Shown here one piece after another: positions 7,314-15,248 of a stretch of DNA of 34,885 bases. A program made the position numbers and the translations under genes. This DNA is from Acholeplasma sp. OttesenSCG-928-E16. GTDB lineage: Bacteria; Bacillota_I; Bacilli_A; Acholeplasmatales; Acholeplasmataceae. Position 1 is the first letter of the stretch, and each line of letters starts with the position of its first letter. The notes under the pieces were generated by a model that was given only the letters and a program-made list of their open reading frames with translations, was not told the DNA's origin and did no database searches. The stretch lies in contig JAJDIT010000010.1 in assembly GCA_030266845.1 (NCBI GenBank), positions 1-34,885 on the forward strand, in the 5' to 3' direction.

Positions 7314-8012
7314 CTATGCATTTTTATTCCAAGGCTTATTAAACTGTTTAAGCCTTTTTTTATCGATAAAATAGATGCCAAATCCAAGTCCAGTAAAAAA
7401 CAAAAGAAGCAGTGAAACATATAAGGCCACCATTGAGCCGAGTTTATCAAAGTCTAAAAAGAAATAAGGATAATGAATCTTTAAATCTCCTTCATAAAAA
7501 TATACGTATCCTGAGGCCCCCATGATTGATGAAAACACTACATAAGAAAGCGGGAACAACCAGGTTAGAAAGACATTCTTTATCATGGGTTTCTTTGGCA
7601 GTGTAAATAAAAAGTAATCAAAAAGTACTAATAACGGAGTGATACCATGAACACATAGATTTGAAAAATGGAAGAGACTACTAATCCCAGAATCTCCAGT
7701 TGGTTCAGCTAACATAATCCAATATATGAAAAAAGTCACTAAAATATCAATAAGACAGACGAATTCAAAAGTTTCATAATATGATGCCATTCCTTTTTTA
7801 CCCATTTTGATGAGATCAAAGATCGTTTGGTAGGCCAAAAGAATGAATAAAAATAAAACCAAGATATTACTTTGAAGGGTGTAAAACATCAATGCGCTTA
7901 TGTGAAAAGCACCATCATAAATACATGTTAAAAGGATACCAGCTATTATTATTCCAATAGAGGTAATTCTAAAAACCAATGGAAATATTCTATTTTGCCT
8001 CAGTTTTGTCAT
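7314..8012 (-). CDS. Pr6Pr-like six-transmembrane protein
   Basis: This 232-aa integral membrane protein has about six hydrophobic helices. The sequence pattern matches the Pr6Pr / FAR-17a-AIG1-like family: a YTLQSNILVLFLF helix 2 start, SNLCVHGITPLLVLFDYFLF (conserved His and Asp in the helix), LSYVVFSSIMGA, and a YPYFFLDFDKLG loop before the last helix. Bacterial members are uncharacterised; eukaryotic relatives hydrolyse certain lipids, so a lipid role is possible. The start codon at 8012 is preceded by GAGGAAA and overlaps the end of the upstream TVP38-like gene by 23 nt, indicating translational coupling. It is the last gene of a three-gene minus-strand operon. Confidence 0.75.
   Translation of the reverse strand: MTKLRQNRIFPLVFRITSIGIIIAGILLTCIYDGAFHISALMFYTLQSNILVLFLFILLAYQTIFDLIKMGKKGMASYYETFEFVCLIDILVTFFIYWIMLAEPTGDSGISSLFHFSNLCVHGITPLLVLFDYFLFTLPKKPMIKNVFLTWLFPLSYVVFSSIMGASGYVYFYEGDLKIHYPYFFLDFDKLGSMVALYVSLLLLFFTGLGFGIYFIDKKRLKQFNKPWNKNA
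7331..7361 (+). terminator. Terminator of the CDF-GNAT-HAD operon, inside the convergent gene
   Basis: AAGGCTTA (7331-7338) and TAAGCCTT (7349-7356) form an 8-bp stem and are followed on the plus strand by a run of T to 7361. The hairpin starts 18 nt after the HAD stop codon and lies wholly within the antisense coding sequence of the minus-strand gene. Confidence 0.75.
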
Positions 8013-8763
8013 TTTCCTCTATGACATCCTTCTTTTTTTCTTCTTTGGTTTTAATCTTTTTTTCAAGCCAAGTGCTAAATTTCCATACTAAATATCCATC
8101 GATAATCACTAAATTAACAGCCACTATCCAATCAAATACTCGCCAGTTTCCAACATCAAGGATATTTTTATAATCGCCAATCGTTCCGGCAGCTATTAAG
8201 GTGGATACTACGACGCCAACAGTTCTAAAAATCATGACAACAGGAATAAAATAACGATACTTCATCTTAGTTAATCCTGCCGCCAAACATAATTCATCAT
8301 CTGGGAAAAACGGGAATAAAAACATGATCGGTAATAAAATCTTTGACTTAGTGTCAATAAGGTTTTGAACTTTTCTTAGGTCCTCTTCACCAATAAGCTT
8401 TATGATCGCTTTTTCTCCAAATATTTTTCCTATCATAAACATGATGATACTCGATAACCAAACACCAATTACATTTAGTAAAATTGCTAGCCAAGTATCA
8501 AATACTAAAACCGATGCGGCAATAAACATCATGTTAGTACCTGGAATAACAAACAAAATTATCCCAACAAAAATTTGAAGTAATAAAAATACTATTGGTC
8601 CCCATCCGCCGGTGCTAGCGACGATTTTTTTAATATCATTAAAATCACTTAAGCCTAGTGCTCTAAGAACAAAGTATATTCCAACACTTATCGCAATTAA
8701 TACCAGTAACATTAATAATACTCTAACTATTTTTACAAGCTTATCGGGCAGTCTCTTTTTCAT
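7990..8763 (-). CDS. TVP38/TMEM64 (VTT-domain) membrane protein
   Basis: This 257-aa polytopic membrane protein has a VTT/DedA-like domain. Diagnostic features are FVIPGTNMMFIAASVLVF near residues 71-88 with the re-entrant-loop Pro-Gly, the glycine-rich FMIGKIFGEKAI helix, and FLFPFFPDDELCLAAGLTKMKYRYFI, matching the F-R/x-x-x-P-x-x-P..D...AG signature. The N terminus has a single Lys-Arg-rich start before helix 1 and the C terminus is a charged Lys/Glu tail. Related proteins act as lipid scramblases or undecaprenyl/phospholipid flippases; the substrate is unknown here. It starts 6 nt after the stop of yjbQ. Confidence 0.8.
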   Translation of the reverse strand: MKKRLPDKLVKIVRVLLMLLVLIAISVGIYFVLRALGLSDFNDIKKIVASTGGWGPIVFLLLQIFVGIILFVIPGTNMMFIAASVLVFDTWLAILLNVIGVWLSSIIMFMIGKIFGEKAIIKLIGEEDLRKVQNLIDTKSKILLPIMFLFPFFPDDELCLAAGLTKMKYRYFIPVVMIFRTVGVVVSTLIAAGTIGDYKNILDVGNWRVFDWIVAVNLVIIDGYLVWKFSTWLEKKIKTKEEKKKDVIEENDKTEAK

Positions 8764-8769
8764 CTTCCG

Positions 8770-9186
8770 CTATTCCCCTATTATTTTTATAAGAACTCTT
8801 TTGTTTCTTTTTCCATCATATTCACCATAGAATATTTGTTCCCAAGTTCCAAAATCAAGTTTTCCGTTAGTGATGGCAACGACAACCTCGCGACCCATAA
8901 CTTGTCTTTTTAAATGGGCATCGGCATTATCTTCATATCCGTTATGATGATACCTGTTATGTGGTTTTTCAGGAGCTAATGTTTCTAACCAGTTCTCAAA
9001 ATCTTGGTGGAGGCCATGTTCATCATCGTTGATAAAAACAGAAGCTGTAATGTTCATCGCGTTAACTAAAACAAAGCCTTCTTTCACATTACTCTCTTTT
9101 ATAGCCTCAATGACACTTGGTGTAATATTTATATATTCGCGTCTCTTGTTGGTGTTGATTACCAATTCTTTTCGATATGATTTCAT
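8770..9186 (-). CDS. YjbQ/UPF0047 family protein
   Basis: This 138-aa soluble protein is the usual length for the family. Conserved blocks are [20 protein letters not shown] near residues 37-56, the [20 protein letters not shown] segment with the family His-Leu-Lys, and the C-terminal [26 protein letters not shown]. coli YjbQ shows weak thiamine phosphate synthase activity, and the true role is unresolved. It is the first gene of the minus-strand operon with the TVP38-like and Pr6Pr-like genes. GAGGGAAAG directly precedes the ATG. An extended -10 (TGA-TATAAT) on the minus strand lies at 9213-9205. Confidence 0.85.
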   Translation of the reverse strand: MKSYRKELVINTNKRREYINITPSVIEAIKESNVKEGFVLVNAMNITASVFINDDEHGLHQDFENWLETLAPEKPHNRYHHNGYEDNADAHLKRQVMGREVVVAITNGKLDFGTWEQIFYGEYDGKRNKRVLIKIIGE

Positions 9187-9204
9187 CTTTCCCTCGTTTA
9201 AATA

Positions 9205-9237
9205 ATTATATCAAAATTTAGATAGTAATGCTATAAT
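9205..9237. promoter_or_regulatory. Divergent extended -10 promoters between yjbQ and the zinc-ribbon gene
   Basis: Minus strand: TATAAT at 9210-9205 preceded by TGA. Plus strand: TATAAT at 9232-9237 preceded by TGC (9229-9231), with a possible TTATCA at 9208-9213 as -35. Both are extended -10 elements within the 78-nt gap, so the two promoters partly overlap. Confidence 0.55.
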
Positions 9238-9264
9238 ATTATCATAAAGAATTTAGGTGATAGA

Positions 9265-10731
9265 TTGATTTGTCCAAAATGTAATAAACAAATTCCAGAA
9301 GGTAGTATTTTTTGCAACAGTTGTGGAGAACAAATTGATAAAGAGAGAATTTCCTTAGTAAGATTAATTAAAAACGGCTTTGGAATACTATTCTTTTTTC
9401 TCACACTAGTCTCACTATTTTTACCACTTGGAGTTGCTAGTTCAAGAACACTATTTTCTAGAGTAAACAAAACTACATATTATCAACAAAACATCACTTT
9501 TAGACTTTCAGTTTTTGATTGTATTGAGGCACTGACATATCTTAATGATGATAAGGTCGATAGTGAAGTTTTTTTAGAAATATGTCATATATTGGAAAAA
9601 GAAGTCAAAACGGAGACATTAACAAAGTATTATAATGATGAACCTTTAGACAAAAGTGAGATCAAGGATTTAAAACAGGCTTTTAATAAGATTAATCCAT
9701 TGATTTATCTTCAGGTTCGTGAGATTAGAGAGGTTTCTTTATCCACAGTTTTTTTCATTTACATGATTGCTGTTTTCTTAATTTTTGCCTTTTTCTCACT
9801 GATAGCTTTCATTTTGTTTTCAATTCTTGATATCTTAAGACCAAAATACGGAGGTGCGGTTAGAAGAACTGTTATATTAAACGTTATATACGGTTTTTTC
9901 TATTTCTTTATTGTCGTTATCTTTAATCAACTAATAAAGTATGAACTTTCAGGATCAGCGATTATGTATTTTGTTGTTGCAAATATCGGTTTTCTTTTGA
10001 CATTTTGTTTTAAATTACTGAAACTAAAAGGTTATGGTAGATTAAATGCTAGAATTCTTTTTAAAAACTTAGTGGTTTTAGTTGGAAATATAGTTATTGT
10101 AACCTGTATGGTTGGCTCAGTATTTAGCTTTTCATATAAAATAGAGGATGAGACATTTTTGGATTTAGGAGCATATGATGATGAAGGGGTATCTACACTA
10201 TTTGAGATTTCAAACTATCGAAATGCTCGTTTTGATGAACTGTTAAGTTTTAAGGATTCATATGAAGGAATAATATATGCCATCAATAAACTTCCTTTAA
10301 AGGATGCTAGAGCCGTCTTAAAAGATTTCAATTCGACGGTTTCATTTATTACTTCTAAGGAAGTAGCAATTGAAGGAGAAGATATTTTCCGTTTTGCTGA
10401 GGCAACTCCTTATGTTATAGTCGCTATATTGATTTTGACTATCATTCAACTTTTTATCTCCTTAAGTAACACATATTATAATGAAATAAAGCATCGCCTT
10501 CTTAACTTTATTCTTTCTGGATTCAAGACTATAGGGATTGTTTATTTGTTAATAGTATCTATTAGTTTGGTTGCTAGGTTTAATGACTTAGCGGTTCAGT
10601 TTGATGTTCCAATAACCGCTGGCTTAGGGGCTTCCTTAGTTATCTCCACTGCTATATCTGTGATTGTTCCTTTATTTAATGTTTCTTTTAGGATTGATAA
10701 AAGGAAGAAAGAAGTGGAACAGAGTCTTTAA
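9265..10731 (+). CDS. Zinc-ribbon polytopic membrane protein, function unknown
   Basis: This 488-aa protein has a TTG start (AGGTGA 4 nt upstream). The first 20 residues form a zinc ribbon with Cys3, Cys6, Cys17 and Cys20 (CPKCNKQ...FCNSCGE). About eight hydrophobic helices follow: one near residue 40-55, several between 155 and 290, and three after 385. Two hydrophilic stretches (about 60-150 and 295-380) are probably extracytoplasmic. The ribbon would be cytoplasmic. Proteins with an N-terminal zinc ribbon and membrane helices are common in low-GC bacteria and mostly uncharacterised. It stands alone, divergent from yjbQ. Confidence 0.75.
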   Translation: MICPKCNKQIPEGSIFCNSCGEQIDKERISLVRLIKNGFGILFFFLTLVSLFLPLGVASSRTLFSRVNKTTYYQQNITFRLSVFDCIEALTYLNDDKVDSEVFLEICHILEKEVKTETLTKYYNDEPLDKSEIKDLKQAFNKINPLIYLQVREIREVSLSTVFFIYMIAVFLIFAFFSLIAFILFSILDILRPKYGGAVRRTVILNVIYGFFYFFIVVIFNQLIKYELSGSAIMYFVVANIGFLLTFCFKLLKLKGYGRLNARILFKNLVVLVGNIVIVTCMVGSVFSFSYKIEDETFLDLGAYDDEGVSTLFEISNYRNARFDELLSFKDSYEGIIYAINKLPLKDARAVLKDFNSTVSFITSKEVAIEGEDIFRFAEATPYVIVAILILTIIQLFISLSNTYYNEIKHRLLNFILSGFKTIGIVYLLIVSISLVARFNDLAVQFDVPITAGLGASLVISTAISVIVPLFNVSFRIDKRKKEVEQSL

Positions 10732-10734
10732 GTT

Positions 10735-10762
10735 TTGAAAAATAGTCTTTTTTTGGTAAACT
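10735..10762 (+). promoter_or_regulatory. Candidate promoter of the second GNAT gene
   Basis: TTGAAA (10735-10740) and TAAACT (10757-10762) are spaced by 16 bp. The predicted start at about 10769 would exclude the upstream in-frame ATG at 10767 and so supports initiation at 10782. Confidence 0.45.
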
Positions 10763-10781
10763 AATTATGAGGAGTGATATC

Positions 10782-11240
10782 ATGATTAGAAAGATTAGGA
10801 AAGATGATCGGCAAGAATACATTGATATGTCAAAGACCTTTTTCAAATCAAACGCGATATCAGAACCGTTTGTTATAGAAGATGAAAAATTGGACTATAC
10901 ATTTGATTTAGCAATCAACAATAGTGAATATATAGACATATATGTGTATGAAAAAGATAATAAACTTGCCGGATATGCTTTAATGTCATTTACATATTCA
11001 AATGACCTTGGTGGACTGTTAGCTACGATAGAAGAACTATTTATCAAAAAAGAGTATAGAGGTCTTGGAATTGGTGATGAATTCATGTCATATATAGAAA
11101 GTATTTATCCAGAAGAGGTTTCTGCCATAAGATTAGAAGTAGTTGATGAAAACTATAAGGCTAAATCTTTATATGAAAAGCATGGATTTGAAGAAAGAGA
11201 ATATATCCAAATGATAAAGTTAATAGATGACGAGGAATAA
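10782..11240 (+). CDS. GNAT-family N-acetyltransferase
   Basis: This is a 152-aa single GNAT domain. I chose the ATG at 10782 because GAGGAG (10769-10774) lies 7 nt upstream; the earlier in-frame ATG at 10767 overlaps that ribosome site. Motif A reads ELFIKKEYRGLGIGDEFMSYI with the classic R-G-x-G-x-G-like phosphate loop, after the strand LLATIEELFI. Motif B is AIRLEVVDENYKAKSLYEKHGFEE, with the Asn and Tyr typical of the family. Small members like this acetylate amines, antibiotics or protein N termini; no substrate can be assigned. It is transcribed alone and ends in a strong terminator. Confidence 0.85.
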   Translation: MIRKIRKDDRQEYIDMSKTFFKSNAISEPFVIEDEKLDYTFDLAINNSEYIDIYVYEKDNKLAGYALMSFTYSNDLGGLLATIEELFIKKEYRGLGIGDEFMSYIESIYPEEVSAIRLEVVDENYKAKSLYEKHGFEEREYIQMIKLIDDEE

Positions 11241-11256
11241 GCCTCGTCATTTTTAT
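11227..11256 (+). terminator. Intrinsic terminator overlapping the GNAT stop codon
   Basis: ATGACGAGG (11227-11235) pairs with CCTCGTCAT (11242-11250) around AATAAG, followed by TTTTAT. The stem includes the last codons of the gene, and the TAA is in the loop. Confidence 0.85.
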
Positions 11257-11289
11257 ATTTAATAACATCCTTTTTTTAAAAAAAAGGAG

Positions 11290-11295
11290 TATAAT
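11290..11295 (+). promoter_or_regulatory. -10 box upstream of the MATE gene
   Basis: A consensus TATAAT lies 27 nt before the ATG at 11323. No convincing -35 is seen 16-18 bp upstream; the region is a T-run followed by an A-run. GGAG precedes the ATG by 5 nt. Confidence 0.45.
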
Positions 11296-11322
11296 ATCTT
11301 TTGTGTATGAATAGGAGTTTTT

Positions 11323-12741
11323 ATGGATAGAAGATTAATCGAAGGACCAATTTTAAAATCAATTATCTGGTTTATGATACCAGTATTAATAGGCGGATTA
11401 TTACAACAACTATATAACATGGTTGATACAGTTATTATCGGTCATCAATTAGGAAACGATGCCTTAGCTGGTGTTCAGCAGACGTCATCTCTTTCTTTCT
11501 TGGTGATTGGTTTTTCAATAGGGATGGCTAATGGTTTTTCAGTGATTGTTGCTCAAAGATTTGGTGCAAAGGATGAAGAGGGAATTAAAACAGCTATAGC
11601 AACCTCTTTGTTTTTGTCTTTAATAGTTGGAATTATTTTAACGGTACTAGCAGTGTCTTTTTCCAAACAATTACTTATTTTAATAAATACTCCAAATTCT
11701 CATATGGAACATGCACAAGGTTACATTTTGATGATCTATGCTGGCATTATAGCAACAATGTCTTATAACCTTATTTCGGCTTTATTAAGAGCTCTTGGTA
11801 ATTCATTCATGCCATTACTAATATTAGGAATTGCCGCAGTTACAAATATAATATTAGATTCGATTTTCATTTTTGGATTAGGTTTTGGGACTTGGTCTGC
11901 TGGGTTAGCGACCGTTTTATCGCAATTATTATCCGCTGTTGTCAGTTTTATATATTGTTTTAAAAAGTACCCGATATTAAGGGTACGGATATCTGATTTT
12001 AAGAAAATCACACTAAGTAGCTGTCTTAATCAATTGAAGATGGGGTTTCCAATGGCAGTAATGTTTTCGATTACCTCTATCAGTTCAATCGTCTTGCAGG
12101 GAACGATAAATAACTTAGAAGGTGTTTCAAGTAATGGAGAGCTTCAAATTAATGCCTATGGTAATTCTATTAGACTTGAACAACTGATAAACCAACCTTT
12201 AATAGCAGTTGGCGTGACGATGGCAAGTTTTTGTGGGCAAAACTATGGAGCGAAAAATTTTGATCGAATCAAAAAGGGTTTATTATATGCTGTGACAATC
12301 ACGATGATTTATTCGATCCTTACGATGATTTTAGTGAAATTATTTGGAAAATATATTAATTACCTCTTTTTAAATCCAGAGGATGTGGGGGTAGAGCAAT
12401 TTGCCGAAATAATGGCTCTTTCAAATCGATATCTTTCGATAGTTTCATGGTTTTTTCCTTTTCTGGCTCTTATTTTTACATTTAGGAACAGTATTCAAGC
12501 AATTGGGGATCCAATAACGCCTGCAATTGGTGCTATAATAGAATTGACAGCTAGAATTGTTGCCTGCTTGGTCCTTGTTGAGGTACTAGATGATAAATAT
12601 TTAGGAGTATGTCTTGCAAGCCCTATTGCATGGTTTGGTGCTGGTACGCTACTTTTAACAAGAGTGATAATATTTATGGTTAAGGGTAAAAAGAATCCGT
12701 ATTTTCTAAAAAACGAGGAAGAAAGGGTTGAAGAAGTATGA
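11323..12741 (+). CDS. MATE-family efflux transporter
   Basis: This 472-aa protein has about 12 membrane helices, standard MATE length. The N-terminal half has IIWFMIPVLIGGLLQQLYNMVDTVIIGHQLGNDALAGV, a hallmark of the NorM/DinF superfamily (Pro in helix 1, then Asp in helix 2 VDT). IGMANGFSVIVAQRFGA and the second-half equivalent GVTMASFCGQNYGAKNFDRI show the internal repeat. It exports cationic drugs or metabolites with Na+ or H+; the substrate is not deducible. The stop overlaps the ATG of the next gene (ATGA), so it is co-translated with the nicotinamidase-like enzyme. A basic tail follows the last helix. Confidence 0.9.
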   Translation: MDRRLIEGPILKSIIWFMIPVLIGGLLQQLYNMVDTVIIGHQLGNDALAGVQQTSSLSFLVIGFSIGMANGFSVIVAQRFGAKDEEGIKTAIATSLFLSLIVGIILTVLAVSFSKQLLILINTPNSHMEHAQGYILMIYAGIIATMSYNLISALLRALGNSFMPLLILGIAAVTNIILDSIFIFGLGFGTWSAGLATVLSQLLSAVVSFIYCFKKYPILRVRISDFKKITLSSCLNQLKMGFPMAVMFSITSISSIVLQGTINNLEGVSSNGELQINAYGNSIRLEQLINQPLIAVGVTMASFCGQNYGAKNFDRIKKGLLYAVTITMIYSILTMILVKLFGKYINYLFLNPEDVGVEQFAEIMALSNRYLSIVSWFFPFLALIFTFRNSIQAIGDPITPAIGAIIELTARIVACLVLVEVLDDKYLGVCLASPIAWFGAGTLLLTRVIIFMVKGKKNPYFLKNEEERVEEV

Positions 12742-13259
12742 AAAAGGTATTGTTAGTCATCGACTATCAAAATGATTTTGTAGACGGATCTTTGGGATTT
12801 CCTGATGCTAAAGAACTAGATAAAAAGATTGCCGCTCTAATTGACTTTTATCATCAAAACAACGATGATGTAATTTTTACATTTGATACTCATGATGATA
12901 ATTACTTAAATACAAAAGAAGGAAAAAACTTACCAACGCCGCATTGTATATTTGGAACAAGTGGTCACTCTTTATATGGTTTGACCAGCAAAGCAATCAA
13001 TAAAAAAGATAAAATTTTTAATAAGCCATCATTTGGCTCATTAGAGTTAGGGAATTATCTAAAGGAAAAAGGATATGATGATGTTTTAATCGTCGGTTTG
13101 GTCACTAATATCTGTGTTTTATCAAATGCTATAATAGCAAAGGCGGCATTACCAGAGGCAAGAATTACTGTTGACTCAAAATTAGTTGACAGTTTTGATA
13201 AAGAGGCTCATATTTCAACACTAAAATTATTCAAGGGAGTTGGTATTGATGTCCAATAA
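12738..13259 (+). CDS. Nicotinamidase/isochorismatase-family cysteine hydrolase
   Basis: This 173-aa cytoplasmic enzyme has the catalytic triad Asp9 (VIDYQNDF), Lys96 (NKPSFGS) and Cys126 (VTNICVLSNA). Metal ligands consistent with nicotinamidases are Asp50 and His52 (FTFDTHDDN) plus His69 (LPTPHC.FGTSGH), and the PHC..GT.G segment is typical of PncA. It therefore probably converts nicotinamide to nicotinate for NAD salvage, although other amidase substrates remain possible in this superfamily. The start overlaps the MATE stop by 4 nt, and the end overlaps the reductase by 11 nt. With the PnuC-type transporter elsewhere in the window it suggests reliance on pyridine salvage. Confidence 0.78.
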   Translation: MKKVLLVIDYQNDFVDGSLGFPDAKELDKKIAALIDFYHQNNDDVIFTFDTHDDNYLNTKEGKNLPTPHCIFGTSGHSLYGLTSKAINKKDKIFNKPSFGSLELGNYLKEKGYDDVLIVGLVTNICVLSNAIIAKAALPEARITVDSKLVDSFDKEAHISTLKLFKGVGIDVQ

Positions 13260-14211
13260 AATATATGACATCACAATTATCGGTGGAGGAGTAGCTGGCA
13301 TGTATGCTGGCATTTGTGCTGGTCTTCGAAAACACGATACTTTAATTATTGAATGCTCGTCTGAGCTGGGAGGAAAATTAAATAAATACCCAAATAAGAG
13401 TATTCTTGACCTTGCAGGTTTTAAAAGTATTCTCGCTAGAGATTTTATTTCAAATTTAAAGGAGCAACTCGCTATATATGACTCTTCAGTTGAAATTCTT
13501 TTAAATAGTGAAGTAATAGGCTTAGATAAACAAGAGGACCTTTTTTTATTAAACTTAAACAACGGACAAAAAGTCCTTACTAAGACAATTGTCTTGGCTA
13601 ATGGGATGGGTAAATATAGCCCAAGAAAAATCCCTTATGAAGCTAAAAATATCAGATATCATTTTAATAATCCATTTGAATTTAAAGATAAGGAAGTCGC
13701 GATTTTAGGTGGTGGTGATAGCGCAGTTGATTATGCGATTATGCTTCAATCTCTAGTTAGAAAATTGTATTTGATCCACAGAAGGTGCGATTTTAGAGCT
13801 AAGGACGAATCGCTCTTTAGGCTTCATAAAGAAGTTGAGATTCTTACTCCTTATTTAGTTGATAACATTATTATCGAGAACAAGAAGGCAAATAACTTAA
13901 TTTTGAGCAACTCCTCAACAAATGAGATTAAGGAAGTTTCAATAGATGAAATAATCGTTGCATACGGTATTACCCAAGCAGAAGATATCTTTCAATCTCT
14001 TGTAACATGTGATTCTAATGGAATCAGTGTCAATATCGACCAGGAAACGACTTATCAAAATATATTTTCAATTGGAGATTCATGTTTTTATAAAGCTAAA
14101 TATAAAAATATCACCTCTGCTTTAGGAGAGGCTGCAAATGCAATAAATTTCATCTCCAACAAGCTTCGTCCAGAAAAGGTTTCAGTTTATTTTTCTTCAA
14201 CAAGCAATTAA
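13249..14211 (+). CDS. Ferredoxin/flavodoxin-NADP+ reductase, YumC/TrxB-like
   Basis: This flavoprotein is 320 aa. I prefer the ATG at 13249 (GGGAG 9 nt upstream) to the in-frame TTG at 13240. FAD-binding GGGVAG is at residues 12-17, ELGGKLNKYP and DLAGF follow, and the NADP-binding GGGDSAVD is at 154-161 with the IHRRCDFRA phosphate-binding basic cluster just after. The CxxC redox pair that thioredoxin reductase has between its domains is absent (the region reads HFNNPFEF). That, with the overall match to B. subtilis YumC, makes a type-2 ferredoxin-NADP reductase the best call. The C-terminal FSIGDSC and GEAANAINFI segments complete FAD binding. It shares an operon with the MATE and nicotinamidase-like genes. 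Confidence 0.82.
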   Translation: MSNKIYDITIIGGGVAGMYAGICAGLRKHDTLIIECSSELGGKLNKYPNKSILDLAGFKSILARDFISNLKEQLAIYDSSVEILLNSEVIGLDKQEDLFLLNLNNGQKVLTKTIVLANGMGKYSPRKIPYEAKNIRYHFNNPFEFKDKEVAILGGGDSAVDYAIMLQSLVRKLYLIHRRCDFRAKDESLFRLHKEVEILTPYLVDNIIIENKKANNLILSNSSTNEIKEVSIDEIIVAYGITQAEDIFQSLVTCDSNGISVNIDQETTYQNIFSIGDSCFYKAKYKNITSALGEAANAINFISNKLRPEKVSVYFSSTSN

Positions 14212-14223
14212 CATATATGTTAA
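14208..14223. repeat. Perfect 16-bp palindrome at the end of the reductase gene
   Basis: TTAACATATATGTTAA is fully self-complementary and overlaps the reductase stop codon. It sits 26 nt before the TTG start of the next gene and overlaps a possible -10 (TAAAAT). It could be an operator for the following genes or a weak terminator stem. Confidence 0.4.
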
Positions 14224-14249
14224 AATAGAGATAGGGAGGAGCTAATATA

Positions 14250-14729
14250 TTGCAATTATTTAATATCATTTTCTTTGATCTAATAAATTTTATAGCAATC
14301 ACCCTTGTTTTATTCTATCTTGCGGCGATGGTTTTTTATTTGGTTTATCAGATGCGAACAATAAAATATATCGAAAATCAACTTAAAAGTGAAGAAAGTG
14401 AACTTAAGTCAATATATACTCGTGTAAGTAATAGATATAAAAATATCCTGATTTTTTCTGGTTCTATTCTACTCTATGCATTAATATTTTTTATTGTCCA
14501 GTTGGTTTTAGATCCAAGACTAACTCCAATCATGATTATCGTTTCACTAGTCACAACCTTATTTTTTGCTGCTATTACGACTATTTTGAATCTCTTTTTT
14601 TATAATTATATTGAAGGATTTTACGAAGATCCAACAAAAACGAATAAAACTATTTTGGTAATTTCTGGCATAATTAGTAGTTTTTCTTTATGTTTTATCT
14701 TACTAGGAGTTATGAATATATTCTTATGA
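14250..14729 (+). CDS. Small four-helix membrane protein, unknown
   Basis: This 159-aa protein begins at a TTG with GGGAGGA 9 nt upstream. Four hydrophobic segments are seen: about 5-28, 67-87, 92-115 and 130-155. Between helices 1 and 2 is a hydrophilic, charged stretch (QMRTIKYIENQLKSEESE) that could form a short coiled coil. No family was recognised. Its stop overlaps the ATG of the next small membrane protein, and a sigma factor gene follows, so the three may form one unit. A regulatory or anti-sigma role is a guess based only on position. Confidence 0.65.
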   Translation: MQLFNIIFFDLINFIAITLVLFYLAAMVFYLVYQMRTIKYIENQLKSEESELKSIYTRVSNRYKNILIFSGSILLYALIFFIVQLVLDPRLTPIMIIVSLVTTLFFAAITTILNLFFYNYIEGFYEDPTKTNKTILVISGIISSFSLCFILLGVMNIFL

Positions 14730-15202
14730 AAAAAATTAAGATCACTCATAAAACATCATATCTAGTTACAATGGCAATATTTTTTTTGGTTTGGTTAACT
14801 TTTTTGATTATATTTATAAGTAAACAAAATAATGCATATAATTCTTACTTAAGTATTCCAGAAGAAGATACATCGCTAAGAGATGAAAAATACGCTTTTT
14901 ATGTGGAGTTTTTTTTGAATAAATTTATCGTTTTCTTGATTAGTACAGTATCACTTTTACTCATTTTTCCAATTTATCAAAGTATATATTTTTATATATT
15001 AACTCTAAAAAAAGCTAGCTTTAAAAAGAAGTATCAAAAATATCAATTGGGAGTATGGGCAATATCTATTGTTTTTTCGATTGTAATAACATTGGTTTAC
15101 CTGGATCAATATCATGATACATATCTTCATTTTATGACATATGGTGTAGTCCCCCTTATGACTTTTTTCTCATTATATTTTGGATTCATGAAGATTTATT
15201 AG
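14726..15202 (+). CDS. Small four-helix membrane protein, unknown
   Basis: This 158-aa protein starts at the ATG at 14726, which overlaps the TGA of the previous gene (ATGA). An upstream in-frame ATG exists at 14690 but lies inside that gene without a ribosome site. Four hydrophobic segments are seen, near residues 12-32, 65-88, 112-130 and 135-155. A hydrophilic outer loop lies at about 33-60 (SKQNNAYNSYLSIPEEDT) and a basic cytoplasmic loop reads LKKASFKKKYQKYQ. It resembles its neighbour in size and topology but not obviously in sequence. No family recognised. Confidence 0.65.
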   Translation: MKKIKITHKTSYLVTMAIFFLVWLTFLIIFISKQNNAYNSYLSIPEEDTSLRDEKYAFYVEFFLNKFIVFLISTVSLLLIFPIYQSIYFYILTLKKASFKKKYQKYQLGVWAISIVFSIVITLVYLDQYHDTYLHFMTYGVVPLMTFFSLYFGFMKIY

Positions 15203-15248
15203 ACCAAAATCAGTTTTTTTTCGTCCTTTTTATTGGAGGATTAAAAAC

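Noticed and set aside
7990-8012. Frameshifted single gene across the TVP38/Pr6Pr overlap
   Set aside because: Each protein is complete for its own family; the overlap has its own ribosome site GAGGAAA and is normal coupling.
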